Shown here: one piece after another, positions 7,970-16,896 of the stretch
Layout of the letters: every line of letters begins with the position of its first letter
Numbering within the stretch: the first letter of the stretch is position 1
DNA from: Corynebacterium glucuronolyticum
GTDB lineage: Bacteria; Actinomycetota; Actinomycetes; Mycobacteriales; Mycobacteriaceae
DNA length: 58,238 bases
Direction: 5' to 3'
Assembly: GCA_022772305.1 (NCBI GenBank)
Contig: JALFAQ010000052.1
Location: 1 to 58,238 of the forward strand
Notes under the pieces: model-generated
Database searches by the model: none
What the model was told of the DNA's origin: nothing
Seen by the model: only the letters and a program-made list of their open reading frames with translations
Made by a program: the position numbers and the translations under genes

Positions 7970-9730
7970 TTACGAGCTTTGTTGCCCGTAGCACCCCACC
8001 CCGTAGCCAATCGCTGAGGCCACGGCGACCAGCGCGATGAGCGCACCGATTGCGCCCGACACGCCCTTGCCGAGTCCTTTTTGGTATTGTGCGATCGGCT
8101 CTGGCAGCCCCGGCGCCGGGACGTGGACGGCAGCCAGCGCCAAAAGCGGAATGCCCCAGGCCAGTGGCAGGGCATAGCCCGCAGGAGTCGCAACACACGC
8201 GCCCGTGGTGTCCACCGCACCGCCTCGGCTCTTCACCGCCGCGTAGTAGGTTTTTCCATCAACGGTGATCCCCACACGGCCGGAGGTCTCTCCACTCGCG
8301 GGGGTCAGTTCGATGACATCACCGCGCACCGCAACAGTCCACCCTGCCGGTTGCGAAACGTGCACCTTCTTGCCCTTCAGGCTGCCCTTTTCCGGACGAA
8401 TGAGGGCGACCCCGTTGGTGATGGTTACTTCGTCAGGAAAAGCCAGTTCCGTCATCGGTGTTCCGGGGTCCGGCGTCGGCTTCGGGGAAGGCTCCGGCTC
8501 GGAGGTCGGTTCCGGTTTCGGGGACAGCTCCGGAGCCGGTGAGGTTCCGGGGCTTGTCGACGTTTCCGTCCCGTCACCCACGACGAGGTTCAACGTCTTT
8601 GTCACCCGCGGTTGGCCGGGGTAATCGATGTGCAGCTTCACCGGATACGTGCCGGGCTTCAGGTTAGAGGCGATCTGCAGGTAGGGTGCGGTATTCGCCC
8701 GTTGTACGACACGAATGTCGGCAGGAGCATCGATACGTAACTCTGCGTTTTCAGGCAGGGGCAGGTCGCTTAACTCGAATACTCCCCCTGGATTTACCGA
8801 GTATTTTTCCGCCACTGCGAAGAACTCATTTGGCTCCACATTGACGGTGACCGTCCGAACCTGGCGCTCCTGGCCCGGCGTGGAAATAAAAATCGTCACA
8901 GAGTGGTCTGATCCTAATGCGGCATCGTCAACTGCAGAAACCATCACGACGTTGCCCTCCACCGTCGCGGTGAGGGAGGAATCGGAGGTGAAAGCCTTCA
9001 GCGAGGCTTCCGACGGCCATGGGGCAGTGTATCCACCTGGGGTCAGGCTGACACTGCTGCCGCGGTGCACGCTTGTTTGCTGAAGGAAGGTGATTTCCCG
9101 CTTACTCACGGTGAGCGGAATGGTGTCGTGCTCCACCTGGCCATTGGGGAAAGTAACCGTCACCGGGATCTCGTAGTCGCCCGGGTGTGCGTTCGGCGAC
9201 ACCACCACACGCACATGGGCAGCCGGCTTGTTATTCGGGTCGTGCTCGATGGTCACCATCGCGTTGCCACCGGTGACCGTCGTGCCGGTGGGGGCATACC
9301 CGCCGGGTGTGTATCCGCTTGATTCACCCGGCATCAAAGTAAAGCCTTTGTTGTCGAAAACCAGGCTGTATGGCTTAACGGTGAGCTCGAGCGATTGCTC
9401 AAAAACCTGGCCATCCACCGTGGCGTGGATGGTGAGTGGGTACGTACCGGGGCGAGCGTTCAGTGTTAGCGACAGCTGCCATTTCCCTTCACCGTTTTTG
9501 CTAAACGTAGCGATATCACTGCCCTTGGTTACCTGTAGGGAGGTAACGCTTGCGGGCAGAGTGTACGCGAGAGCAGTTCCAGGTGTGATCTCCGGATTTG
9601 CTATTCCGGAAAAATCTGCAGCGGATGCCGGCGGGATGACAGGCGCGGGGGCAACGTTGCTCGGGATGGCGGGTGGGGCGACAAGCGCAAGTCCACAGCA
9701 CGCAGAGATGACAAGGGCACGAATTCTCAC
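7970..9730 (-). CDS. Secreted surface protein with four Ig-like repeats and C-terminal membrane anchor
   Basis: 586-residue exported protein. An N-terminal signal peptide (MRIRALVISACCGLALVAPP) ends near the AASAAD-like region. Four beta-sandwich-like units of about 90 residues follow, each closing with a similar strand pair: PGTYPLTIHATVDG, PGDYEIPVTVTFPNG, GSDHSVTIFISTPG and PGTYPVKLHIDYPG. Then comes a low-complexity Pro/Glu/Lys/Thr spacer (about residues 395-425), a further beta domain, and a C-terminal hydrophobic helix (GAIGALIALVAVASAIGYGVGCYG). There is no LPXTG motif. The start has GGAGGA eight bases upstream and a TACACT -10 box. Adhesion or envelope function is likely; ligand unknown. 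Confidence 0.8.
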   Translation of the reverse strand: MRIRALVISACCGLALVAPPAIPSNVAPAPVIPPASAADFSGIANPEITPGTALAYTLPASVTSLQVTKGSDIATFSKNGEGKWQLSLTLNARPGTYPLTIHATVDGQVFEQSLELTVKPYSLVFDNKGFTLMPGESSGYTPGGYAPTGTTVTGGNAMVTIEHDPNNKPAAHVRVVVSPNAHPGDYEIPVTVTFPNGQVEHDTIPLTVSKREITFLQQTSVHRGSSVSLTPGGYTAPWPSEASLKAFTSDSSLTATVEGNVVMVSAVDDAALGSDHSVTIFISTPGQERQVRTVTVNVEPNEFFAVAEKYSVNPGGVFELSDLPLPENAELRIDAPADIRVVQRANTAPYLQIASNLKPGTYPVKLHIDYPGQPRVTKTLNLVVGDGTETSTSPGTSPAPELSPKPEPTSEPEPSPKPTPDPGTPMTELAFPDEVTITNGVALIRPEKGSLKGKKVHVSQPAGWTVAVRGDVIELTPASGETSGRVGITVDGKTYYAAVKSRGGAVDTTGACVATPAGYALPLAWGIPLLALAAVHVPAPGLPEPIAQYQKGLGKGVSGAIGALIALVAVASAIGYGVGCYGQQSS

Positions 9731-9751
9731 AGCTCATTCCTCCTTCGCCCC

Positions 9752-9757
9752 AGTGTA
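9752..9757 (-). promoter_or_regulatory. -10 box of the surface-protein gene
   Basis: TACACT on the minus strand about 20 bases before the GTG start, followed by a clear GGAGGA ribosome binding site. This promoter has a leader, unlike many in the window. Confidence 0.45.
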
Positions 9758-9909
9758 TTTGTGAACCCAAGGAAAGTAAATAAATCCGCAGCCGCAGGTG
9801 CACTCGCTTTGTCGGGGACTACACGCGCCGTGACGCGCATACCTGCCGTAGGCTCCACCTCTGCCCCGCCCGGGGCGATCCCGCCGCGTCCTACGAGGTG
9901 AGAGAAAAT

Positions 9910-12900
9910 TTAGGCAGGGTCGTCGGTCGCCGGGTGCAGGCGCTGACTGATGACGCGGGTGACACCATCGCCATGCATGGTGACACCGTAGAGGACGTTT
10001 GCCACATCCATCGTCGGCTTCTGGTGAGTGATAACAATGAGCTGGCTTGTTGCCCGCAGTTTCTCAAACAATGCGATAAGCCGGCGCAGGTTGACATCGT
10101 CCAAGGCAGCCTCCACTTCGTCCATGACGTAGAACGGGCTCGGCCGGGCCTTGAAAATCGCGACAAGCATCGCCAGAGCCGTGAGCGTCTTCTCCCCGCC
10201 GGACAGGAGCGTCAGGCGCTTCACCTTCTTCCCCGGCGGGCGTGCTTCCACCTCAATGCCGGTGGTGAGCATGTCATCCGGGTCGGTGAGCTTGAGCCGC
10301 CCCTCGCCACCGGGGAACAGCGTGGCAAACACGTCGGGAAATTCACGCTCTACGTCGTGCCAGGCATCGGTAAACAGGGTGAGGATCTTCTCGTCCACCT
10401 CTTCAATCACCGCATGCAGGTCCTCCCTCGCGCGGATGACATCGTCCAGCTGGGTGGTGAGGAACGAGTACCGCTCCTCCAGCGCCACGTACTCCTCCAG
10501 GGCAAGCGGGTTCACCTTCCCCAACGAGGCAAGGGCCTTCTCTGCGCTTTTCAGGCGCGTGCGGTAATCGGTAATGGAGAAGTCCTCGGGCTTTTCAAAC
10601 TGCTCCCGCAGCACCGTCGCCGGCACACCAGTCTCCCCCGTCGCGCGCCGTTCGGCTTCTTCCAACCGGACCGCCGCCTGTGCCGCCGCCATCTCCGCGT
10701 CATGGTAAGTCGCCTGCGCGCGCGCCAACCGCTGCCGGGCATCGTGCACCTTCACGGACAGTTCTTTCACCGTCGCGTCGGCCTGGGCGACAACGCTCCT
10801 GGTATGTTCCCGTTCCTCGTGCGCACGCGCCAGCGCATCCTCGACGCGCTCCGCCACGCGCACCGCGTTGTCCCGCACCATCTGTGCTTTCTCGATGACC
10901 CGCTGGCGCTTTTCCTGCTGCTCGTGGTAGCGCTTTTCCGCCTCCGCGTCGGCTACCGCCTTCCTGCGCAGGCCCTCGGCCCGCTGGCGTGCACGCTCCA
11001 CCTCGTCGGTGGCCTGGCGGGCAGCCATCTTGGCTTCCATCTCCATGGCCTGCACCTGCGCGAGCCGGTCTGCTGCGCGATCCCGCTCCTCGGTGGACAC
11101 GTCCTCATCGGTATCGGTGTCCTCCACGCGCGCCAAACGGTCGGCTGCATCTGCCGCCTCTGCCTTCGCCTTCTCCAGGGCTTTCTCCGCGGCACTGAGC
11201 TTGTCGACGTTTGCCTCGTGGTTCCTCTTGCGCTCCCCAGCGCGCCTTACTGCCGCTTCCGCTTCGCGGACTAGTGCGGCATGCTCCGCCTGGAACTCGC
11301 GCATCGATGCCGTCGCCTGCGCCGCCTCCACGCGGGCTTGCTCCGCCGCTTCTTCCGCGCCGGACACGGTTCCCGACATCTCCTCCAAGCTCGCGCGAGC
11401 GGCGGCAAGGGCCTGCGAGGCGGCGTCGATAAGCCCGGAAACCTCGAGCGTGGAGCGGGTGCCCTCACCCACCTCAACCCACCCCTCGCCTACGACAAGA
11501 CCATCGCGGGTGACCGCCCGCAGGCGCGGATCGGCAGTGACCAGAGAAAAAGCCTCCTCGGCGCTTCTTACCAGAACCGTATCCGCGAGCACGCGACGCA
11601 CCGCAGCAGGGGCAGAAACATGCTCCGTCAACCACTCGGCACCGGCAGGCAGAACTTCCGTATCCACGTGCCACGCGCGCGCCTCATTCGCCCCCACGAC
11701 GACCGTGCGCGACCACGCCTCCTCAGCGTGCGCCGACGGCTCACCAACAACGGCATCCGCGAACCTACCAAGAGCCGCAGCCACGGCCTTCTCGAGCCCC
11801 GGCGTGACCGTCAGCGAATCCGTAAGCGGTGGCAAATCAGACTGCGTGTAGCCGGCCATCCGCGTCGACTCGAGCGTCTCGATCCGCGAAGTGAGGGAGG
11901 CGACCTTCTGCTCCGCCTGGCGCTCCTCATCACGCAGCTGCTTGAGACGCGACTCCGCAGCCCCCGACTCGGCAACCGCCCGTACGCGCGCCTCCTCCAG
12001 TGGCTCCCAGGCATTCTCATGGGCAGACGCCTTTTCGCCCGCAGCCGTCGCCTCCGCATCCGCCTGACGGGTCGCATCCCGTGAGGCCTCACAATCCGCA
12101 GCTGCTTCCGCCACACGCGCCTCGGCTCGGGTCACCTCCGCACGCGCCTGTTCCTCGCCCGCCACCAGCCGCACGATCCCCTCACGACGGTCAGCGATAG
12201 CCCGCACCCTGCGCATATGCTCCTCATCGGCAGCGCGGGACACCTCTTTAGCATCCTCCACCTGCTCAAAAATGGTCTCCAGGCGCTCCGTGGCCACATC
12301 TGCAGCCTCCTCCAGCGCCTCCACCTGCGTCTCGGCATCATCCGCCTGCTGAAGCGTCGCCTCCGGATCCGGCCCCTGGTACGGCTCCAACTCTCGGTTT
12401 GTCGCCCGATCCGTGGCAATCCGCACCGTCGCGTCCACCTTCTCCTTCAGCGCCGACAACTCGAACCACACCTGATTCGCCGCCGATGCCTCCGGCTGCC
12501 GCGCAGCAAGCGCCTCCTCCGCCTCCCGATGCGTCTCCTCCGCCTCGCGCACCCCCGCGTTCGCAGACGTCAACTCCTCACCGGCTGCCACTTTTGTGCT
12601 TTCCGACGCTCGGTTGGCCTCCCACAGCCTCGTCAGCTCATAGCCCGCGATCAGCCCCCGCAGCTCCCGCACCTCTGCCTGCACTGTCTGCGCCCGGCGC
12701 GCCGCCTCCGCCTGCCGGGCTAGAGGCTTCAGCTGCCTTTTCAACTCATCCGTCAAATCCGTCAGGCGATCCAAATTCGTCTGCATCCCCGTCAGCTTCC
12801 GCTGCGCCTTCTCCTTCCTGCGCTTGTGCTTCAGCACACCCGCCGCCTCTTCGATATACGCACGACGATCCTCCGGGCGCGACTCCAAAATCTCCGTAAT

Positions 12901-13335
12901 CTTGCCCTGCCCCACAATGACGTGCATCTCCCGGCCAATACCAGAATCACTCAGCAACTCCTGGATATCCATCAACCGAGCCTTCGAGCCATTAATCTCA
13001 TACTCGCTCGCCCCGTCACGGAACATCCGCCGTGTTATCGACACCTCCGAGTACTCAATCGGCAGCGCCCCGTCATCATTGTTAATCGTCAGCGTCACCT
13101 CAGCGCGCCCCAACGGTTTCCTCGACCCCGCCCCCGCAAAGATGACATCCTCCATTTTCCCGCCGCGGAGCTGCTTGGCGCCCTGCTCGCCCATGACCCA
13201 GGCAAGGGCATCGACGACATTAGACTTACCAGAACCATTGGGGCCCACGACGGCGCAGATCCCAGGCTCAAATTTCATCGTCGTCGCCGAGGCAAACGAC
13301 TTGAAGCCTTTGAGCGTCAGGGATTTCAAATACAC
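9910..13335 (-). CDS. smc: Chromosome segregation ATPase SMC
   Basis: Condensin subunit that organises and segregates the chromosome, acting with ScpA/ScpB. 1141 residues: N-terminal ATPase head with Walker A GPNGSGKSN (about residue 32), then a long coiled coil. The hinge lies around residues 495-645, and a second coiled coil precedes the C-terminal head with signature LLSGGEKTL (~1047) and Walker B FYVMDEVEAALDD (~1072). All catalytic motifs are intact. The start GTG matches the family N-terminus (VYLKSLTLKGFKSF) and has TAGAGT seven bases upstream, again suggesting a leaderless message. In the genus smc normally lies close to ftsY, rnc and mutM, as here. Confidence 0.97.
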   Translation of the reverse strand: MYLKSLTLKGFKSFASATTMKFEPGICAVVGPNGSGKSNVVDALAWVMGEQGAKQLRGGKMEDVIFAGAGSRKPLGRAEVTLTINNDDGALPIEYSEVSITRRMFRDGASEYEINGSKARLMDIQELLSDSGIGREMHVIVGQGKITEILESRPEDRRAYIEEAAGVLKHKRRKEKAQRKLTGMQTNLDRLTDLTDELKRQLKPLARQAEAARRAQTVQAEVRELRGLIAGYELTRLWEANRASESTKVAAGEELTSANAGVREAEETHREAEEALAARQPEASAANQVWFELSALKEKVDATVRIATDRATNRELEPYQGPDPEATLQQADDAETQVEALEEAADVATERLETIFEQVEDAKEVSRAADEEHMRRVRAIADRREGIVRLVAGEEQARAEVTRAEARVAEAAADCEASRDATRQADAEATAAGEKASAHENAWEPLEEARVRAVAESGAAESRLKQLRDEERQAEQKVASLTSRIETLESTRMAGYTQSDLPPLTDSLTVTPGLEKAVAAALGRFADAVVGEPSAHAEEAWSRTVVVGANEARAWHVDTEVLPAGAEWLTEHVSAPAAVRRVLADTVLVRSAEEAFSLVTADPRLRAVTRDGLVVGEGWVEVGEGTRSTLEVSGLIDAASQALAAARASLEEMSGTVSGAEEAAEQARVEAAQATASMREFQAEHAALVREAEAAVRRAGERKRNHEANVDKLSAAEKALEKAKAEAADAADRLARVEDTDTDEDVSTEERDRAADRLAQVQAMEMEAKMAARQATDEVERARQRAEGLRRKAVADAEAEKRYHEQQEKRQRVIEKAQMVRDNAVRVAERVEDALARAHEEREHTRSVVAQADATVKELSVKVHDARQRLARAQATYHDAEMAAAQAAVRLEEAERRATGETGVPATVLREQFEKPEDFSITDYRTRLKSAEKALASLGKVNPLALEEYVALEERYSFLTTQLDDVIRAREDLHAVIEEVDEKILTLFTDAWHDVEREFPDVFATLFPGGEGRLKLTDPDDMLTTGIEVEARPPGKKVKRLTLLSGGEKTLTALAMLVAIFKARPSPFYVMDEVEAALDDVNLRRLIALFEKLRATSQLIVITHQKPTMDVANVLYGVTMHGDGVTRVISQRLHPATDDPA

Positions 13336-13342
13336 GAAACGT

Positions 13343-13348
13343 ACTCTA
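13343..13348 (-). promoter_or_regulatory. Probable -10 box of smc
   Basis: TAGAGT on the minus strand seven bases before the GTG start. No Shine-Dalgarno sequence is seen between. Confidence 0.4.
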
Positions 13349-13359
13349 GCCCACCGAAG

Positions 13360-13410
13360 TTATCCACAGAAAGCTCCCCGCCGAGGACCCACATCGCACC
13401 CTGTGGATAA
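13360..13410. promoter_or_regulatory. Inverted pair of DnaA-box-like 9-mers before the first HNH gene
   Basis: TTATCCACA at 13360-13368 and TGTGGATAA at 13402-13410, both perfect matches to the classical DnaA box. They lie in the smc/HNH intergenic region. A second pair precedes the other HNH gene (36067-36115). There are no dnaA or dnaN genes here, so this is not a chromosomal origin; it may be a binding site tied to the HNH genes. Confidence 0.55.
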
Positions 13411-13447
13411 CTTTCGTACTTTTTCTGTGCGCATACGTTACTGCCCC

Positions 13448-13453
13448 TACTGT
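13448..13453 (+). promoter_or_regulatory. -10 box of the first HNH gene
   Basis: TACTGT seven bases before ATG 13461. It overlaps an in-frame GTG at 13452, which argues that ATG 13461 is the real, leaderless start. Confidence 0.5.
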
Positions 13454-13460
13454 GAGTGCC

Positions 13461-14618
13461 ATGACAGCAATCCTTGGGAGTCTCGCAGACTCACTTCACG
13501 GCATCGCCATATTCGCGGAGGTCCACGCCCTCGCGAATACGGCTGCTTTGCGCGTGGAAAAACTCACCGAGGAATTTAACTTCTCGCAGCCGTTTGCCAA
13601 GCAGCTCGTCTCCGCAGCACGGACATGGGCAACCTACCAAGACCCAGAAGGCAAAACGGAGGCTATACCCGTCCAGCAGCTCATCCTCATTGCTAAGGCC
13701 GTCGAACTCACCGCCGCAGAGGATAAGAACACGACCCGCGACACTCTCCTCGACTACGCCTACGAAGGCCACACGTGGAAAGAGATGAAAGCACGCATCG
13801 CCGACACTCACCGCACCGTCAAGACCCGCAAGGTCAGCGATTCTGTCACCGTCTCCGCCGTTGCCGATGCCTGCGGTATGAAGCACGCCCACATCAAGCT
13901 CGAGGCTCTCAAGATGGATCGGTTCATCGGGATCCTTGCCGAGGCCTCCACCGCACCGAGTGACCTACCAGAATCCTTCCGCTGGGCCCAAGGTCTCAAC
14001 CGCATCGTCCAAGACTATGAGGATGGGGTGTGCGGAACGACGTCGACAAGGCTCTGGAACCGCAGGCTAGCCCCAGCATTCATACTTCCTGTTCCTGACT
14101 CCACCTACATCGGCGACGGCAAGTTCGCCACCACCGACGGCGACATCCTCGATGCCGACGACATAGCCAAATGCCGGCTTGAGCCCTACGGATTCGCCGT
14201 CATGTACGACGGCAACAGGAAACTAGCCTGCACCATCCCCCTCAAAAACCAGCGGTTTGCCGACGGCGCGCTCCGCACCGGCATCGCCTGCGACCAAATC
14301 TTCTGCAGCCACCCCGGCTGCTACCGCATCGGCGCATATAGCCAGGCCCACCACGACAAATCATGGGCTCGAGGTGGCGAAACCACCGAAGAAAACATCC
14401 TCATAGCCTGCAAATACCACAACGGGCAAAACGATGACGACCCCACCAAACCCAAACACGGACGCCACGAACGCGACCCCGTCAACGGCGATCCCCGCTA
14501 CATCCCACCCGACGGCGGACCACCCCGCTACCACGACAGCCCCTGCAAGGGATACACAGGCAGAGACATCGCCCGCAACATCCTCAAACAGGAAGCTGAA
14601 AACACCGACGACGAGTAA
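13461..14618 (+). CDS. DUF222/HNH endonuclease (13E12 family), copy 1
   Basis: 385-residue predicted nuclease. The N-terminal two-thirds is the helical DUF222 region (AVADACGMKHAHIKLEALKM). It is followed by a conserved NSTYIGDGKFATTDG-like segment (here DSTYIGDGKFATTDG). The C-terminal HNH domain has CSHPGCYRIGAYSQAHHD, the GGETTEENI core and CKYHNGQND. A paralogue lies at 34814-36013. Such genes occur in multiple copies in actinobacteria (REP13E12 of M. tuberculosis). The biological role is unknown. Two TTATCCACA boxes precede it and a 40-base palindrome follows three bases after the stop. Confidence 0.85.
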   Translation: MTAILGSLADSLHGIAIFAEVHALANTAALRVEKLTEEFNFSQPFAKQLVSAARTWATYQDPEGKTEAIPVQQLILIAKAVELTAAEDKNTTRDTLLDYAYEGHTWKEMKARIADTHRTVKTRKVSDSVTVSAVADACGMKHAHIKLEALKMDRFIGILAEASTAPSDLPESFRWAQGLNRIVQDYEDGVCGTTSTRLWNRRLAPAFILPVPDSTYIGDGKFATTDGDILDADDIAKCRLEPYGFAVMYDGNRKLACTIPLKNQRFADGALRTGIACDQIFCSHPGCYRIGAYSQAHHDKSWARGGETTEENILIACKYHNGQNDDDPTKPKHGRHERDPVNGDPRYIPPDGGPPRYHDSPCKGYTGRDIARNILKQEAENTDDE

Positions 14619-14621
14619 CAC

Positions 14622-14661
14622 CACTCCTCGCCCCACGGGCATGCCCGTGGGGCGAGGAGTG
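14622..14661. terminator. Perfect 40-bp palindrome after the first HNH gene
   Basis: Arms CACTCCTCGCCCCACGGGC and its exact complement around a central AT, so all 40 bases are self-complementary. It starts three bases after the HNH stop and ends 24 bases before the glmS -10 box. There is no T tract on either side. It may act as a terminator, an mRNA 3' stabiliser or a mobile-element end. Confidence 0.6.
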
Positions 14662-14685
14662 CTGCGCGCCTACCAAAACACCGTG

Positions 14686-14691
14686 TACTCT
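14686..14691 (+). promoter_or_regulatory. -10 box of glmS (leaderless)
   Basis: TACTCT, seven bases before the glmS ATG. The resulting transcript has essentially no leader, so no glmS ribozyme is possible here. Confidence 0.5.
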
Positions 14692-14698
14692 TTCGCTT

Positions 14699-16573
14699 AT
14701 GTGTGGAATTGTTGGATACGTCGGTAACACCGAAAACGAAAACCTAGTCAACGACGCCCTCCATGTTTGCCTCGAAGGCCTCCGCCGCCTCGAGTACCGT
14801 GGATATGACTCCGCCGGCGTCGCAGTTATCTCAGACAACGCCATTGCCTTCCGGAAAAAGGCAGGCAAGGTTAGCGAACTAGATAAGGCGCTCAAAGCCT
14901 CCCCCTTACCAAAAGCACCCATCGGTATCGGCCATACCCGCTGGGCAACCCACGGAGGTCCGACCGACAACAATGCCCACCCGCACGTGGTAGACAACAG
15001 CCGCCTGGCCTTGGTACATAACGGCATCATTGAAAACTTCGCAGAGCTCAAGCGCGAGCTCAGCGCCGCCGGCGTGCACTTCTATTCCGACACGGATACC
15101 GAGGTTGCGGCCAATCTTATCGCCCACTACTACAACACGGAGGCGGCCGGCGACCTTACCAAGGCCATGCAGCTCGCTGTCGCCCGCCTCGAGGGTGCCT
15201 TTACTCTCCTGGCTATTCACGCGGAGCACCCCGATCGGATCGTCGCAGCCCGTCGTAACTCCCCGTTGGTCATTGGGCTTGGCGACGGCGAGAACTTCCT
15301 TGGCTCGGACGTCACCGCTTTTATCGACCACACCAAGCGCTGTGTCGAGATGGGCAACGACCAGATCGTTACCATCACCGCCGATGACTACGAGATCACC
15401 GACTTCGAGGGCACTCCCGCACAGGGCAAGCTTTTCGAGGTGCAGTGGGACGCAGCCGCAGCGGAAAAGGGTGGCTTCGACTCCTTCATGGACAAGGAGA
15501 TCCACGACCAGCCCGCAGCCGTGCGCGACACCCTCATGGGACGTCTCGACGAGAATGGCCACATCCAGCTCGACGAGCTGAACATTGATGAATCGGTGCT
15601 ACGAAGCGTCGACAAGATTGTCGTCATCGCTTGTGGTACGGCGAGCTACGCAGGACAGGTTGCCAGGTACGCCATCGAGCACTGGTGCCGTATCCCCACC
15701 GAGGTCGAGCTCGCGCACGAGTTCCGGTATAGGGATCCGATTGTCAATGAGAAGACGCTGGTCGTCGCCCTCAGCCAGTCCGGCGAGACCATGGACACGC
15801 TCATGGCGGTACGCCACGCAAAGGAGCAGGGTGCCAAGGTGATTGCTATCTGCAATACAAACGGCTCCTCTATTCCCCGCGAGGCGGACGCTAATCTGTA
15901 CACGCACGCCGGGCCGGAAATCGCCGTCGCCTCGACGAAGGCATTCCTCGCCCAAATTACGGCGGCCTACCTTCTCGGCTTGTACCTCGCGCAGCTGCGC
16001 GGCAACATGTTTGCCGACGAGATCAGCGACATCCTCAACTCCCTGACGGAGATGCCGGAGAAGGTGCAGCAGGTAATCGACAAGGAGGACGAAATCAAGA
16101 AGCTGGGACGCGACCTGTCCACTGCCAGCAGCGTTCTCTTTCTTGGTAGGCATGTCGGGTTCCCCGTCGCCCTCGAGGGCGCTCTTAAACTCAAGGAAAT
16201 CGCCTACATCCACGCCGAGGGCTTTGCCGCCGGCGAGCTCAAGCACGGCCCCATCGCGCTCATCGAGCCGGGGCAGCCCGTCTTCGTCATCGTGCCGAGC
16301 CCTCGTGGTAGGAATGAGCTCCACGCAAAGGTCGTCTCCAACATCCAGGAGATCAAGGCCCGTGGCGCCATCACAACAGTCATTGCCGAGGAAGGGGATG
16401 AGGCCGTCGTCGAGCACGCCGACCACGTCATCCGCATCCCCCAGTGCGCCACCCTCATGCAGCCACTCCTGTCAACGGTGCCGCTGCAGATCTTCGCTTG
16501 CGCCCTCGCCGGAGCGAAGGGCCTGGACATCGACCAGCCGCGAAACCTCGCCAAGTCGGTGACGGTCGAATAA
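14699..16573 (+). CDS. glmS: Glutamine--fructose-6-phosphate aminotransferase (isomerizing)
   Basis: Makes glucosamine-6-phosphate from fructose-6-phosphate and glutamine, the first step to UDP-GlcNAc for peptidoglycan. 624 residues, the family's usual length. It begins MCGIVGYVG, with the catalytic N-terminal Cys exposed after Met removal, followed by the class II glutaminase domain (EYRGYDSAG, HTRWATHG, DTDTE). Two SIS sugar-isomerase domains follow (SGETMDTL, ASTKAF). The C-terminus DIDQPRNLAKSVTVE is canonical. An intrinsic terminator follows immediately. The gene is flanked by the HNH gene upstream and convergent acyP downstream. Confidence 0.97.
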   Translation: MCGIVGYVGNTENENLVNDALHVCLEGLRRLEYRGYDSAGVAVISDNAIAFRKKAGKVSELDKALKASPLPKAPIGIGHTRWATHGGPTDNNAHPHVVDNSRLALVHNGIIENFAELKRELSAAGVHFYSDTDTEVAANLIAHYYNTEAAGDLTKAMQLAVARLEGAFTLLAIHAEHPDRIVAARRNSPLVIGLGDGENFLGSDVTAFIDHTKRCVEMGNDQIVTITADDYEITDFEGTPAQGKLFEVQWDAAAAEKGGFDSFMDKEIHDQPAAVRDTLMGRLDENGHIQLDELNIDESVLRSVDKIVVIACGTASYAGQVARYAIEHWCRIPTEVELAHEFRYRDPIVNEKTLVVALSQSGETMDTLMAVRHAKEQGAKVIAICNTNGSSIPREADANLYTHAGPEIAVASTKAFLAQITAAYLLGLYLAQLRGNMFADEISDILNSLTEMPEKVQQVIDKEDEIKKLGRDLSTASSVLFLGRHVGFPVALEGALKLKEIAYIHAEGFAAGELKHGPIALIEPGQPVFVIVPSPRGRNELHAKVVSNIQEIKARGAITTVIAEEGDEAVVEHADHVIRIPQCATLMQPLLSTVPLQIFACALAGAKGLDIDQPRNLAKSVTVE

Positions 16574-16581
16574 GACCGTTT

Positions 16582-16866
16582 TTACGCTTCTTTAAACCCC
16601 GCGAATCCGCGGGGTTTTTTCCATTGCTCGACAACAGCGGTGACGTGACCGGGGCGTCGAAAAGCGGAAGGCTGCTCCCGTAAGCGGTGCAGAAGCTCCT
16701 CACACGCAGCGCGGTCCCCCTCCGCAACCACCTCCACGCGACCATCCCACTTATTGCGCGCCTCCCCCGCAAGCCCCAACTCCAGCGCCTGCGACTTCAC
16801 CCACCACCGGAAACCAACGCCCTGGACATGGCCGTGAACAAATGCGAGGAGCTGCGTGTCAGTCAT
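16582..16866 (-). CDS. acyP: Acylphosphatase
   Basis: Small cytosolic hydrolase of acyl phosphates, 94 residues from ATG 16866, the normal family size. The phosphate-binding loop HVQGVGFRWW carries the catalytic Arg, and the catalytic Asn is in NKWDGRVEV. ATG 16866 is preferred to ATG 16875 because TAGAAT lies seven bases upstream. The 3' end overlaps the glmS terminator, so that hairpin is inside the last codons (KPRGFAGFKEA). In related genomes acyP sits beside smc and mutM, as here. Confidence 0.9.
   Translation of the reverse strand: MTDTQLLAFVHGHVQGVGFRWWVKSQALELGLAGEARNKWDGRVEVVAEGDRAACEELLHRLREQPSAFRRPGHVTAVVEQWKKPRGFAGFKEA
16594..16620 (+). terminator. Intrinsic terminator of glmS
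   Basis: Stem AAACCCCGCG/CGCGGGGTTT with loop AATC, followed by a run of T. It lies 20 bases after the glmS stop and inside the 3' end of the convergent acyP gene. Confidence 0.85.
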
Positions 16867-16873
16867 GGGTTGC

Positions 16874-16879
16874 ATTCTA
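16874..16879 (-). promoter_or_regulatory. -10 box of acyP (leaderless)
   Basis: TAGAAT on the minus strand, seven bases before ATG 16866. Confidence 0.5.
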
Positions 16880-16896
16880 CTAATCCCAGGACAACT

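Noticed and set aside
8460..8560. Tandem DNA repeat in the surface-protein gene
   Set aside because: Repetition reflects the Pro/Glu/Lys/Ser spacer codons; no exact long repeat unit was seen.
13360..13410. Pair of DnaA boxes as a replication origin
   Set aside because: No dnaA, dnaN or AT-rich unwinding element; a similar pair occurs before the other HNH gene, which points to the HNH genes rather than an origin.
14699..14701. glmS ribozyme/riboswitch
   Set aside because: The glmS promoter box lies seven bases before the ATG, leaving no leader RNA.
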